This document shows positions 37,820-46,737 of a stretch of 64,000 bases of DNA, in pieces. Source of the stretch: Myxococcus xanthus (GTDB taxonomy: Bacteria > Myxococcota > Myxococcia > Myxococcales > Myxococcaceae); assembly GCF_900106535.1 (NCBI RefSeq), contig NZ_FNOH01000004.1:496001-560000 (forward strand), in the 5' to 3' direction. Numbering within the stretch: the stretch's first letter is position 1; each line of letters opens with the position of its first letter. The position numbers were made by a program, and so were the translations under genes. The notes beneath the pieces were generated by a model. That model ran no database searches and was not told where the DNA came from. It worked only from the letters and a program-made list of their open reading frames with translations.

Positions 37820-38377
37820 ATGACACCGCTCCGTCGCCCCTCGCGAGATGAGCTGGACGCAGCCGCCGGTCGCACCATGCCGGACGTCATCGCGCCCCGG
37901 CTGCGCGTGCTCTTCTGCGGCATCAACCCCAGCCTCTACTCCGCGGTGGTGGGCTATCACTTCGCGCGGCCCGGCAATCGCTTCTGGCCCACGCTGCATG
38001 CCGCGGGCATCACTCCGCACACTTTCCAACCCACGGAGCAGGAGGCCTTGCTCGCGCTGGGCTACGGCATCACCAACGTGGTGGACCGCGCCACCGCCAC
38101 CGCGGACCTGCTGAACCCCGCCGAGCTGGCCCGGGGCGCGAAGGCGCTGGAAGCCAAGGTGGCGCGCTACCAGCCCCGCTTCCTCGCGGTGCTGGGCGTG
38201 AGCGCCTACCGCATCGCCTTTGGCCGTCCCAAGGCCGCGCTGGGCACGCAACCGGAGCGCCTGGGCGACACGCGCTTGTGGGTGCTGCCCAATCCCAGCG
38301 GGCTCAACGCGCACTACCAACTCGACGCGCTGGGCCGCCTTTTCGCCGAGCTGCGACGCGCCGTGGAGCAGGGCTGA
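37820..38377 (+). CDS. mug: G/T(U)-mismatch-specific uracil/thymine-DNA glycosylase (Mug family)
   Basis: This 185-residue enzyme has the Mug motifs: LFCGINPSLYSAVVGYHFARPGNRFWPTL (GINPS with the catalytic Asn) and LPNPSGLNAHY at the substrate-binding loop. ALGYGITNVVDR and RYQPRFLAVLGVSAYRIAFG lie between them. Mug-type enzymes excise U or ethenocytosine mispaired with G. The length fits the family (~170). The ATG at 37820 is used. It is divergent from the PfkB gene. Confidence 0.92.
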   Translation: MTPLRRPSRDELDAAAGRTMPDVIAPRLRVLFCGINPSLYSAVVGYHFARPGNRFWPTLHAAGITPHTFQPTEQEALLALGYGITNVVDRATATADLLNPAELARGAKALEAKVARYQPRFLAVLGVSAYRIAFGRPKAALGTQPERLGDTRLWVLPNPSGLNAHYQLDALGRLFAELRRAVEQG

Positions 38378-38508
38378 CGACTCCCGGTACGAGTTCGCGG
38401 TGCCTCGCGCACCGTGCCTTGACCCATGGGTGCGCCCGCATGCAACGCTGCCCGCCAGGTTCCCCCGGACCTGCATCGCAACAGGCGCCCCCACCTGGAG
38501 CAGACCCC

Positions 38509-39096
38509 ATGGCCTCGAAGGCATTCGCAGCAATCATGAACGTATCGCAGCTACTCCTGGAGCGCGGCTTCGAGACCGCGACAGTCTCGGAGGCCCTGGG
38601 CCAGGTAGGCGTCGCGCTCGACGTCGACCGCGTCTACATCTTCGAGAACGCCACCAGCCCCACGGGCGAGCTGCTGTGCAACCAGCGCTACGAGTGGACC
38701 GCGGCCGCGGCCTCCGCGCAGTTGGACAACCCCGAGCTCCAGAACGTCCCCTACTCGGAGGTCATGCCCTCCTGGGTCGCGCCGCTGTCGTCGGGCAAGG
38801 CCGTCCAGGGACCGCCCCGTGCCTTCCCGTCGCCCGCTCGGGAGCTGCTGGAGGCCCAGGACATCCGGTCACTGCTGGTCTGCCCCATCACCGTGGGCGG
38901 CGAGTGGTGGGGCTTCGTGGGCTTCGACGACTGCCGGACGGAGCGCAAGTGGCCGCCGACGGAGGTCTCCGTGCTCCAGGCCCTGTCCAACGCGCTCGCG
39001 GGCTCGCTCCGCCATGCGCGACTGCGCAGCATGCTCTCCGGCGTGCAGTCCCAGTTGCGCACCATCATCCAGCGCTGCGAGACGACGGCGTCCTGA
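38509..39096 (+). CDS. Stand-alone GAF-domain protein
   Basis: The 195-residue protein is one GAF-like domain flanked by helices: FAAIMNVSQLLLERGFETATVSEALGQVG, then VDRVYIFENATSPTGELLCNQRYEWT, SLLVCPITVGGEWWGFVGFDDCRTERKW and EVSVLQALSNALAGSLRHARL. This strand-helix pattern is the common GAF of histidine kinases, but no kinase follows. It probably binds a small ligand or works with another sensor. The ATG at 38509 follows TGGAG. It is convergent with the CysQ gene. Confidence 0.85.
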   Translation: MASKAFAAIMNVSQLLLERGFETATVSEALGQVGVALDVDRVYIFENATSPTGELLCNQRYEWTAAAASAQLDNPELQNVPYSEVMPSWVAPLSSGKAVQGPPRAFPSPARELLEAQDIRSLLVCPITVGGEWWGFVGFDDCRTERKWPPTEVSVLQALSNALAGSLRHARLRSMLSGVQSQLRTIIQRCETTAS

Positions 39097-39118
39097 CGCG
39101 AGCGGCGTCCGCGAGGCC

Positions 39119-39952
39119 TCAGCGAAGGATGCCGGCCTCGCGGGCGAATCCGGCCACCACGGGCGCCACGTGCTCGAAGGCGGCGGCGTTGCAGGCCAGC
39201 AGGCCGCGGCGGTTCTGGAGCTCCGAACCGTCATAGGCGTACGGCGTCCCGCCCAGGTCCGTGAGGATGCCGCCCGCCGCGCGCAGAACCGCTTCGGGCG
39301 CGCAGTTGTCCCAGCGATAGCTCTTGTCGCTGACGTGCAGGTAGAGGTCGCAGGCGGCCTCCGCCAGCAGACCGCACTTGAGGCCCACGGAGCCGCACGC
39401 CTGCTCGTGCGTGATGCCCAGCCGCCGGACCACCGCGTCCGTCAGGCGCGAGCGGTGTGAGCGGGACACCACCAGCCGCAGCGCGGACGGCTCCGCCGTG
39501 TCCGACACCCGCAGGGCGCGGCGCCCCTTCGCGTGCTCCACGAAGCCGCCCTGCCCCACCACGCCCCAGTACAGCGTGTCTCCAACGGGCCGGTACACGA
39601 CGCCCAGCGTGGCCTTCCCCGCGATGGCGAGCCCGATGTGGATGGCGAACTCGCCGTTGCGGTTGACGAACTCCTGCGTGCCGTCCATGGGGTCCACGAA
39701 CCAGCAGCGCTCGAAGCGGCTCGCGCCGGAGGTGTTGTCGGACTCCTCGGCCACGACACCGTCGGAAGGAAATGCGTCGCGCAGCGCTTCCACGATGAAG
39801 GCGTTGGCGCGCTCGTCGGCCTCGGTGACGGGCCCCATGCCTCCCGCCTTGTCATGGACGGCGAAGGGCGTGGCGTAGACCTCCAGGAGGATGGCTCCCG
39901 CCTGGCGGGCTACGCGGCGGGCGATGTCGAGTTCGGCGTCGAGCGGATGCAT
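39119..39952 (-). CDS. cysQ: 3'(2'),5'-bisphosphate nucleotidase, CysQ / inositol monophosphatase family
   Basis: This 277-residue protein has the metal-site motifs of the IMPase/CysQ family: VVAEESDN, WFVDPMDGTQEFVNRNGEFA and the C-terminal YRWDNCAPEAVLRAAGGILTDLGG. The presence of DPMDGTQEF favours the CysQ group, which converts PAP to AMP in sulfur assimilation. A phosphatase for inositol monophosphate or another substrate remains possible. The start is the ATG at 39952. It lies 43 bases downstream of a large sensor kinase on the same strand. Confidence 0.88.
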   Translation of the reverse strand: MHPLDAELDIARRVARQAGAILLEVYATPFAVHDKAGGMGPVTEADERANAFIVEALRDAFPSDGVVAEESDNTSGASRFERCWFVDPMDGTQEFVNRNGEFAIHIGLAIAGKATLGVVYRPVGDTLYWGVVGQGGFVEHAKGRRALRVSDTAEPSALRLVVSRSHRSRLTDAVVRRLGITHEQACGSVGLKCGLLAEAACDLYLHVSDKSYRWDNCAPEAVLRAAGGILTDLGGTPYAYDGSELQNRRGLLACNAAAFEHVAPVVAGFAREAGILR

Positions 39953-39995
39953 GCGGTGGCCGAAGTCTGCCCCTCCGTCCTCCTCCAGTCACGGG

Positions 39996-42473
39996 TCAGC
40001 GAGCCTCCAGGGGAAGGTCGACGACGAAGGTGGCGCCCTTCCCTGGCTGGCTTTCGACGCGAATCGTCCCGCCGTGCGCTTCCACGAGCCTCCGGGTGAT
40101 GAAGAGCCCCAGCCCCAGACCTCCGTAGTTGCGGGACGCGGCGCGCTCGAAGCGATCGAAGATGCGCGGCTGCGCCTCCAGGGGAATGCCCACGCCATGG
40201 TCCTGGATGCGGATGCGGGCACCCTCCCCGACGCGTGACACTTCCATGCGGATGGGCTCGCCGGCGCCGTACTTCATCGCGTTGGTCAGCAGGTTGATCA
40301 TCACCTGCTCCATCCGGAGCCGGTCCCATCGCCCCAGGACGGGCGTGGGCGCCACCAGTTCGAACACGCAGCCCGCACGGCCCATCTGTCCCCGCAGATG
40401 GCCCGTGACGTCCCGGGCCACCGCCACCAGGTCCATGTCCTCGAGCCGCAGGTCCACCTGGCGCTCGTTGACGCGCGACACGTCCAGCAGGTGCTCCACC
40501 AGGTGCGACAGACGCCGGAGCTGGTCCCCGAAGACATCCAGCAGGGCGGCCACCTTCTCCACGGGAAGCTGTCCGGACTCCTGCCGAGACAGGGTCCGAG
40601 TCAGTTGCTGCACACGCAGCTTCATGGAGGTGACGGGCGTCTTCAGCTCATGCGAGGCAATCGACAGGAACTCGTCGCGAGCGCGGATGGACTCCTGGGC
40701 CTTGCGATAGAGCTCGGCGTTCTCGATGGCAAAGGCTGCGCGCTGCCCCAGTTCCTCGGCCAATGAGCGCTCGCGTGGGCCATACGGACGTCCCGGATGC
40801 GCCGCGACAACGGACAGCACGCCCAGGATGGGGCCCCGCGCTCGCAGCGGGACATTCAGGGATGCCCGAGCGCTCAGTGCCCGCACCGCGCTCCACCGTT
40901 CGTCTCGGAGCCCATCCGGGTCCAGCAGGCCCATGGCATCCGGAGACGACTCCGAATGTCCCGTCTCCAGCACCCCATAAGGACCATCCCGCGGACCGGA
41001 GACGGGGGGATGGGTCTGGAGGAACTCGCGAACGGTGCGGCCCCCTTCGGGCGAACTGGCGGCGACGGCCACGGGGCGCAGCGCCGCGTCCTTCCCCAAC
41101 AGGGAGACGACGCACAGCTCCCCCAGGGTGGGGACGGACAGCTCCGCCACGCGCTGGAGCGTGGTCTCCGAGTCGAGCGACGTCACCAGCGCCTGGCTGG
41201 CCTCCGACAGGAAGCGCTGCCCCAGCTCCATCTGCTTGAGTTCGGTGACGTCGGTGGAGATACCGCACAGCGCATAGAGCGTGCCCGACGAATCGATGAG
41301 CGGGAACTTCTGCGTGAGGTGGGTGTGAACGCCGTCTTCCAGGGGGATGCACTCCTCCCGCTGGACGAGCTCCCCGGTGGTGAAGACAGCCTGACTCGTC
41401 TCATGGAAGCGCGCCGCCTGCGGCCCGGGGAAGATGTCCGCAGTGGACTTCCCGGCGACCTCCTGCAGCGTGCGGTGGAAGAGCCGCTCCCACTCGCGGT
41501 TCACGAAGATGTAGCGCTCCTGCCGGTCGAGGATGAAGAACACGGCGTTGGCGTTGTCCAGGATGGCGCGCAGCCGCTTCTCGCTCTCGGCGAGCGCGTC
41601 CTCGGCGCGCTTGCGCTCCGTCACGTCGGTCAGCACCGCCAGCGACCGAACCATCCGGCCCGACGCATCCCGCTCCGAGATGGCGGAGAGGAGGACGTCG
41701 AGCACCTCGCCGTTCTTCTTCACAATCTGGTACGGCACGTCCTTGCAGACGCCCGTCTTGAAGAACACGGGCAGGACGTGCTCGGTCGCATACCGGCGAG
41801 ACTCCGGCGTAAAGAAGTCCACGGAGCGACGGCCCAGGACCTCCTCGCGCGAATAGCCCAGGGTGCGCAGCCAGAACTCGCTGACGCTGACCAGCCGGCC
41901 CTCCGCGTCGATGGAGTGCATCATCGCGGGCGTGTACCTGTAGAGGCTCCGGAACTTCTCTTCCTCCGCGCGAAGCGCTGCCTCCGCCTGTTTGATGGCG
42001 GTGATGTCCCGGAACACGGACGCCGCGCCATAGACGTCACCCGTCGAGTCGGTGAGCACGCGCGCGCCCACCTGCAGCCAGAGGCCCTTGGGGTGGCGAG
42101 CGTTGCGTACGTAGACCTCCGCCTGGTCCACCGCCTCGCCATGCAGCAGGGCACGGCTGAGCGGCAGCGTCTCGACGGGATAGGGCGTCACGGTGTCGGG
42201 GAGGTAGAGCCCGAAGTACTTCGACCACTGGGACACCGGCATCTCCGGCGGAGGCAGCGCGCCGAAGATCTGCTGGGCCATGGGGTTGAGGAGGACGAAC
42301 CGGCCGTGCCGGTCGACCACCGTCACGCCATCTCCCATGTTGAGGAAGATCGCCTCCAGGATGCCGAGCGGGATGCCGCCCTCGCCGTCCGCGAAGGCAT
42401 GCCCGCCAGGACGCGTGCCATCGTCGCGGGCGAGCGGAGCCGACATCCCGGTGCTGTCATCCAGGTGGTCCAT
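39996..42473 (-). CDS. Multi-PAS/GAF sensor histidine kinase
   Basis: The 825-residue protein has three PAS domains. They are marked by VTVVDRHGRFVLLNPMAQQIFG, by MHSIDAEGRLVSVSEFWLRTLGYSREEVLGR, and by VFFILDRQERYIFVNREWERLF. A GAF domain (FLSEASQALVTSLDSETTLQRV onwards) follows. The kinase has H-box LSIASHELKTPVTSM, N-box NLLTNAMKYG, DHGVGIP and GGLGLGLFITRRLVEAHGG. There is no transmembrane segment. No response regulator gene is adjacent. I start at the ATG at 42473 because the long upstream extension is not coding-like. The start is uncertain. Confidence 0.93.
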   Translation of the reverse strand: MDHLDDSTGMSAPLARDDGTRPGGHAFADGEGGIPLGILEAIFLNMGDGVTVVDRHGRFVLLNPMAQQIFGALPPPEMPVSQWSKYFGLYLPDTVTPYPVETLPLSRALLHGEAVDQAEVYVRNARHPKGLWLQVGARVLTDSTGDVYGAASVFRDITAIKQAEAALRAEEEKFRSLYRYTPAMMHSIDAEGRLVSVSEFWLRTLGYSREEVLGRRSVDFFTPESRRYATEHVLPVFFKTGVCKDVPYQIVKKNGEVLDVLLSAISERDASGRMVRSLAVLTDVTERKRAEDALAESEKRLRAILDNANAVFFILDRQERYIFVNREWERLFHRTLQEVAGKSTADIFPGPQAARFHETSQAVFTTGELVQREECIPLEDGVHTHLTQKFPLIDSSGTLYALCGISTDVTELKQMELGQRFLSEASQALVTSLDSETTLQRVAELSVPTLGELCVVSLLGKDAALRPVAVAASSPEGGRTVREFLQTHPPVSGPRDGPYGVLETGHSESSPDAMGLLDPDGLRDERWSAVRALSARASLNVPLRARGPILGVLSVVAAHPGRPYGPRERSLAEELGQRAAFAIENAELYRKAQESIRARDEFLSIASHELKTPVTSMKLRVQQLTRTLSRQESGQLPVEKVAALLDVFGDQLRRLSHLVEHLLDVSRVNERQVDLRLEDMDLVAVARDVTGHLRGQMGRAGCVFELVAPTPVLGRWDRLRMEQVMINLLTNAMKYGAGEPIRMEVSRVGEGARIRIQDHGVGIPLEAQPRIFDRFERAASRNYGGLGLGLFITRRLVEAHGGTIRVESQPGKGATFVVDLPLEAR

Positions 42474-42675
42474 GGGAGGGTCGCGTCCAACGCAAGGAGG
42501 CAACGAGGCGCCCTCCCCGTTGGCGTGCCTCCCGTCCACCAACGACTCCTGGACGCCATTCCTCGTCAACAATGTTGCCTCGTGGCCACGCCGCCAAGCC
42601 GCGCACTCCGACGAGGCCAGCGCTCGGTGAAGAAGCCCGTTATAGGAAGGGACCATTCCTTCCCTTGGAGCCGCC

Positions 42676-43170
42676 ATGCCCGTCACCCTCCGTCCCGCCA
42701 AGCCCTCGGATGAGCCCTCCCTGGGGCGCATGGGCGCGGCGCTCGCCCGGAAACACCACGCCTTCGACGCCGCGCGCTTCATGCTCCCAGAGGACGTGGA
42801 GTCGGGCTTCCGCAAGTGGCTGGGCAGCGAGGCCGGGAAGCCCGACGCGGTCGTCCTGGTGGCGGAGCTGGACGGCGAGGTCGTGGGCTATGCCTACGGC
42901 CGCGTGGAAGGCATGGACTGGAATGCCCTGCTGGACCGCAGCGGCGGCTTCCATGACATCTGGGTGGACGAGAAGGCCCGTGGCGCGGGCGTAGGCGTCC
43001 TGCTCGCGGAGGAGATGATGAAGCGCCTGACGGCCCTGGGCGTGCCGCGCGTCGTCCTCCACACCGCCGCGCAGAACGCGACCGCACAGCGCCTGTTCGC
43101 GAAGCTGGGGTGGCGCCCCACCATGGTGGAGATGACGCGCGAGGCGCCCCCTCGTGACGCTACTGAATGA
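42676..43170 (+). CDS. GNAT family N-acetyltransferase
   Basis: The 164-residue protein follows the GNAT order: LRPAKPSDEPSLGRMGAAL, then VLVAELDGEVVGYAYG, the acetyl-CoA-binding motif IWVDEKARGAGVGVLLAEEMM (consensus R-x-x-G-x-G/A) and LHTAAQNATAQRLFAKLGW. The acceptor is unknown. TTGGAG precedes the ATG. Its end overlaps the convergent cytochrome gene by 11 bases. Confidence 0.94.
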   Translation: MPVTLRPAKPSDEPSLGRMGAALARKHHAFDAARFMLPEDVESGFRKWLGSEAGKPDAVVLVAELDGEVVGYAYGRVEGMDWNALLDRSGGFHDIWVDEKARGAGVGVLLAEEMMKRLTALGVPRVVLHTAAQNATAQRLFAKLGWRPTMVEMTREAPPRDATE

Positions 43171-44791
43171 TTCGCCGCATCGTCGGGGGATGGGCCACCG
43201 CGGCCTTCTGGCTCGGCGTCAGGCGCATGGACTTCAGCGACGGTGCCTGGGACGGTGGCAGGCCCTGCGCCAGTCCGAAGACGAAGCTGAAATCCGACGC
43301 GATGCCCGTCTTGCCAGCGAGCGTCGCGTTCCGGTGACAGACGATGCAGTTGCTCGCCTGGGGCCCCTGGCCGAAGTCCGCGGTCCGCTGGATATAGGTC
43401 TCCATGGTCGTGTTGGCGATGGCCACTGACCCGGAGGGCGTGGGCGCGGCGAAGGGCAGCGGCGCCTTCACGGGCTTCGTCGGGCTGGGGCTGGGATTGG
43501 TGGACCAGAGCACGTTCACCAGCACGTAGTGCTTCCACACCGAGTCCGGGAAGTGCATCGCGATGTTCTGCTGGACCAGTTGATTCACCCGCTGCGCCAT
43601 CGGGTCGATGGGCGTCAGTCGCGTCACCTGGATGGGCACGGGCCCCGGGCAGCCGCCGCCAATGTGGTACGGCGGCGGCACGTTGGGCTCGCACCCCACC
43701 GTCACCTCCGTGGACTTCCCATCCGCCGCGCAGTTGGCGGGCACCGTCAGCGTGCGCGGCGAGCAGGCGGCATCGAAGAAGTTCCACGCGCCCGTCCCCG
43801 CGTCGGTGCCCTGGTCCGGTGCATTCGCCTCGTGTTCGAACGTGGCCCAGATGATGGACGGTTGGGACTGGGTGGCATGGATGATGTGCAGCCCCACCAG
43901 CGCCACGGTCGCCGTCCGGCACCGCTGCGTCGACGGGTCCACCACCACGGCGGGCGACAGCTTGTAGGTGTTCCAGCGCGCGTCGGAGGGATTGGGCACT
44001 TCCATCCACGCCGACTTCAGCTCGATGGCGCCCACCGAGCCGGGGGCTGGCTGGTACGCGCCTTGTGGCAGGACCACGGGCACGCCTGAATCCACCAGGG
44101 CCAGCTGGTTCGCCGCGTTGTAGAGACCCGCGTCGACGATGTAGTCGTATTCGGGCTGGTTGACCTTCACGTCGTACCAGACGTTGGTGTCTCCGGGCGC
44201 CCCCAGCCACGCGGGCGAGCCGTCGAAGGGGAACGCCTGGTTCGCGCTCCCCGGGAAGAAGTTCTCCGCGAACTTCGACGCGACCATCAACGGCAGGCGC
44301 TCCCGGGCCTGCGCCACGGAGAGCCCCGCTTCCGCCAGACACGCATCCGTGATGCGTGCCTGCGTGCCCCAGGCGGGAGGCGCGCCCCCGTCCGGCAGGA
44401 AGAGCTGGCCGGTGCTCATGTACGTCTGCCATTGCACGGGCTCCAGGTCCCCGGGGGTGCCAAAGCCAGCCATCCCCCCGTCCATGCCGGACTCGGGCCA
44501 GTTCAACGCGATGAACTGCTGCCAGGCGAAGCAGTTCGCGTCTTCCTGGCCCACCACCTGGCTGAAGTCCGGAGGCACCTCCGGGCCGAGCTCCAGAATC
44601 TGCTGGCTGCCACAGTTGAACTGCGGTGGAGCGCCGGCGGGGGCTGCATGGGCGGGAGCCGGAGCCCCCGTCTCCGCCTGGGCAACAGTCCCTCCCGGAG
44701 GCGCTTCCCGGGAGGCCCTGTCCCTGGCACAGCCAGCGGCGAGCAACAGCGACGCCAACGCGACGCCAACGCGATTCTGGAGCACGGGCAT
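43160..44791 (-). CDS. Monohaem c-type cytochrome lipoprotein
   Basis: The 543-residue protein has a lipobox (ALASLLLAAGC). A long central part is rich in Trp, Asp and Gly (NCFAWQQFIALNWP, ARWNTYKLSPAVVVD, and ALVGLHIIHATQSQPSIIWATFEHEA). One CxxCH haem-binding motif (CIVCH, residues 482-486) lies near the C-terminus. A single covalent haem in a membrane-anchored protein suggests electron transfer in the periplasm. The start is the ATG at 44791. It follows the 573-residue unknown gene by 16 bases, so the two are probably one operon. I do not recognise the large N-terminal domain. Confidence 0.75.
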   Translation of the reverse strand: MPVLQNRVGVALASLLLAAGCARDRASREAPPGGTVAQAETGAPAPAHAAPAGAPPQFNCGSQQILELGPEVPPDFSQVVGQEDANCFAWQQFIALNWPESGMDGGMAGFGTPGDLEPVQWQTYMSTGQLFLPDGGAPPAWGTQARITDACLAEAGLSVAQARERLPLMVASKFAENFFPGSANQAFPFDGSPAWLGAPGDTNVWYDVKVNQPEYDYIVDAGLYNAANQLALVDSGVPVVLPQGAYQPAPGSVGAIELKSAWMEVPNPSDARWNTYKLSPAVVVDPSTQRCRTATVALVGLHIIHATQSQPSIIWATFEHEANAPDQGTDAGTGAWNFFDAACSPRTLTVPANCAADGKSTEVTVGCEPNVPPPYHIGGGCPGPVPIQVTRLTPIDPMAQRVNQLVQQNIAMHFPDSVWKHYVLVNVLWSTNPSPSPTKPVKAPLPFAAPTPSGSVAIANTTMETYIQRTADFGQGPQASNCIVCHRNATLAGKTGIASDFSFVFGLAQGLPPSQAPSLKSMRLTPSQKAAVAHPPTMRRIIQ

Positions 44792-44807
44792 GGGCACGCT
44801 CGCGGGC

Positions 44808-46529
44808 CTACCGGGAGGCGACGTGCAGCGCCGAGGGGAACGGCGTCGGTGTCTTCGTCTGCCCCGCACCGGTGACGAAGACACCCCGTGGGCCCGGCGC
44901 CGCGTCCGCCTGCACGGAGACCAGGATGCGGATGGCCGCCACCGGCCCGGGATAGGTGTTCCCGGGCACCGCGTAGTCCACCGACTTCATGTCCTGCACC
45001 TGGACGGTGATGCCGCCCCCGTCGACGGCCACGGTCGGCAGCGCGGAGATGTCGGGCAGCAGCGCGGTCAGCAACATGGGGACATTCGTGTCACCGGCCC
45101 TCACCGTCGGGGCAATCAAGGTGCTGTTGCTGGCCAGGTTCATGGGCACGCCCATGAAATTGGGCACGTTGGTACCGGCCAGGGCGCTGAACACGCTGGA
45201 ATGGAAGAGCTGGAGCGGCTGCGCCAGCTCCGTGGACGGCACGCCCACGCAGTCCTGTACCGGCGCGCGGGATGGCTGCGCCAGCCCCATGCCGGTGATT
45301 TGCATGAGGAAGGTCTGCGCCACCTGCCCGGCCCAGCGAATCTTCTGGCCGTTGATGGTGATGTCGGAGACGGTGTAGCGCTTGTTCGGCGGTACCCGGA
45401 AGGTGGCGTGCAGGATGTAGTTGCCCGGCATGGGCCTGCCATCCGGGTCCGTCAGCGACGAGGTGCCTCGGACGATGGTCCAGAACTCCGCCGCGTTCGT
45501 CTGGTCCGGCGTCTGGTAGCCAGAGAAGTCTGGCATCTGGATGTAGAGCCCGGGCGGATTGGCCAGGGTGGCCTTGTTTGACGGCCGCTGCGGATTGGGC
45601 GGCGCGACGAGCTGATTCACGGACAGCCCGATGTGCGGGTCGCTGTTGCGGGCGGGCTGGCCATACTGCGCGCAGCAGATGAGCGTCTGCGGATTGGAGT
45701 TGCCCACGGGACGCGGCACCGTCGCGGCCGACGCGAGCCCGATTTCCGTCTGGAGCGTGTTGGGCGTGCTCGTCAGGTGCATGGCGCCACCCTCGCTCGC
45801 CGTGGACACCGGCCCGCTGTTCCACCGGTTGAGCGGGTTGTACGCGGGGCGTCCCGTGGACGGGTCCTCCACCGGCCGTCCCGTGGACGGGTCCTCCAGA
45901 TACAGGTCCTCCAGCGCGATCTGCCGCTTGCCCAGGGTGGAGCGATACAGCTCCAGCACCTTGTTCGGGTCCACCGCCCACAGCGTGTTCCAGTACTCCG
46001 GATTCTCACACGTGAAGTCGATGCGGAGGATGTTGCCCTGGCTGTCGCGCTCGACGCTCCACTCGCAATATTCGTCCTGCCAGCCCCGAGGGCCGAAGGG
46101 GCCGTAGTGGCTCACGTCCCCGGTACAGGGATTGGTGATTTGCGGCAGGTCCGAGAATGGCGTTCCATCCTTCGTCCGGCCCGTGTCCGCCAGGGCCAGC
46201 AGGTCCTCCTCCGGTAGCACCAGCCCCTTGGCATTCGTCCCACCCTGCCCTCCGAAGTAGAAACCCAGACGGCCGGGGAACGCATTCCATTGGATGGCGG
46301 CGTAGCTCCCCTGCGCCGTGTCCGTCTGCGCGGGGTTGAAATACCAGGTGTTGTTGGCGGAGTTGGACATGTTCCACGGGTTGCCCGTGATGCCCTGGTC
46401 GGTGAAGCCCGTGAGGTTGAAGTTCCATGCCTCGTTGAGCTTCTTCTGTGCTGTCGGGTCCTCGGGGAAATCAATCTGGTTCGCCGGGGCCAGGAAACGA
46501 TGCACGCCATCGGGGGAAGGCTTTGCCAT
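44808..46529 (-). CDS. Unknown 573-residue protein, operon partner of the cytochrome lipoprotein
   Basis: This protein is rich in Asn, Gly, Trp and aromatic residues with no signal peptide and no transmembrane helix. Segments include WYFNPAQTDTAQGSYAAIQW, GRLGFYFGGQGGTNAKG, EYCEWSVERDSQGNILRIDFTCENPEYWNTLW and FWTIVRGTSSLTDPDGRPMPGNYILHATFRV. A short tandem repeat EDPSTGRPV/A occurs twice at about 228-245. The second half is beta-rich. AAGGAG lies eight bases before the ATG at 46529. The adjacent haem lipoprotein suggests a redox role, but no cofactor motif was found here. Unrecognised. Confidence 0.7.
   Translation of the reverse strand: MAKPSPDGVHRFLAPANQIDFPEDPTAQKKLNEAWNFNLTGFTDQGITGNPWNMSNSANNTWYFNPAQTDTAQGSYAAIQWNAFPGRLGFYFGGQGGTNAKGLVLPEEDLLALADTGRTKDGTPFSDLPQITNPCTGDVSHYGPFGPRGWQDEYCEWSVERDSQGNILRIDFTCENPEYWNTLWAVDPNKVLELYRSTLGKRQIALEDLYLEDPSTGRPVEDPSTGRPAYNPLNRWNSGPVSTASEGGAMHLTSTPNTLQTEIGLASAATVPRPVGNSNPQTLICCAQYGQPARNSDPHIGLSVNQLVAPPNPQRPSNKATLANPPGLYIQMPDFSGYQTPDQTNAAEFWTIVRGTSSLTDPDGRPMPGNYILHATFRVPPNKRYTVSDITINGQKIRWAGQVAQTFLMQITGMGLAQPSRAPVQDCVGVPSTELAQPLQLFHSSVFSALAGTNVPNFMGVPMNLASNSTLIAPTVRAGDTNVPMLLTALLPDISALPTVAVDGGGITVQVQDMKSVDYAVPGNTYPGPVAAIRILVSVQADAAPGPRGVFVTGAGQTKTPTPFPSALHVASR
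45850..45898. repeat. Short tandem repeat (two 22-base copies, period 27)
   Basis: The 22-base unit at 45850-45871 is repeated exactly at 45877-45898, a 27-base period. It lies in frame within the unknown 573-residue protein and encodes EDPSTGRPV then EDPSTGRPA. Each unit contains a small palindrome (CCCGTGGACGGG). Confidence 0.85.
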
Positions 46530-46737
46530 ATCATGGACTCCTTTTTTCGACAGCCATTGACGCCAACCCTTGTCGTGCATGAATGACTGCCTTTCAAGAC
46601 ACCCCTTCACTTCTCATGAACAAGCGTCCGACAGAAAACCCGACTTCTGGACTAAGGGAAAACCGGGGCGGCCCGCAAGAACAGCTGCAATCACCCGCAT
46701 CCCCGCACGTACTGCGCGAAATGAAGGGGAGGTCTGA

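Noticed and set aside
45850..45898. CRISPR-like or direct-repeat array
   Set aside because: Only two copies with no spacer and in frame within a gene. It is a coding microrepeat.
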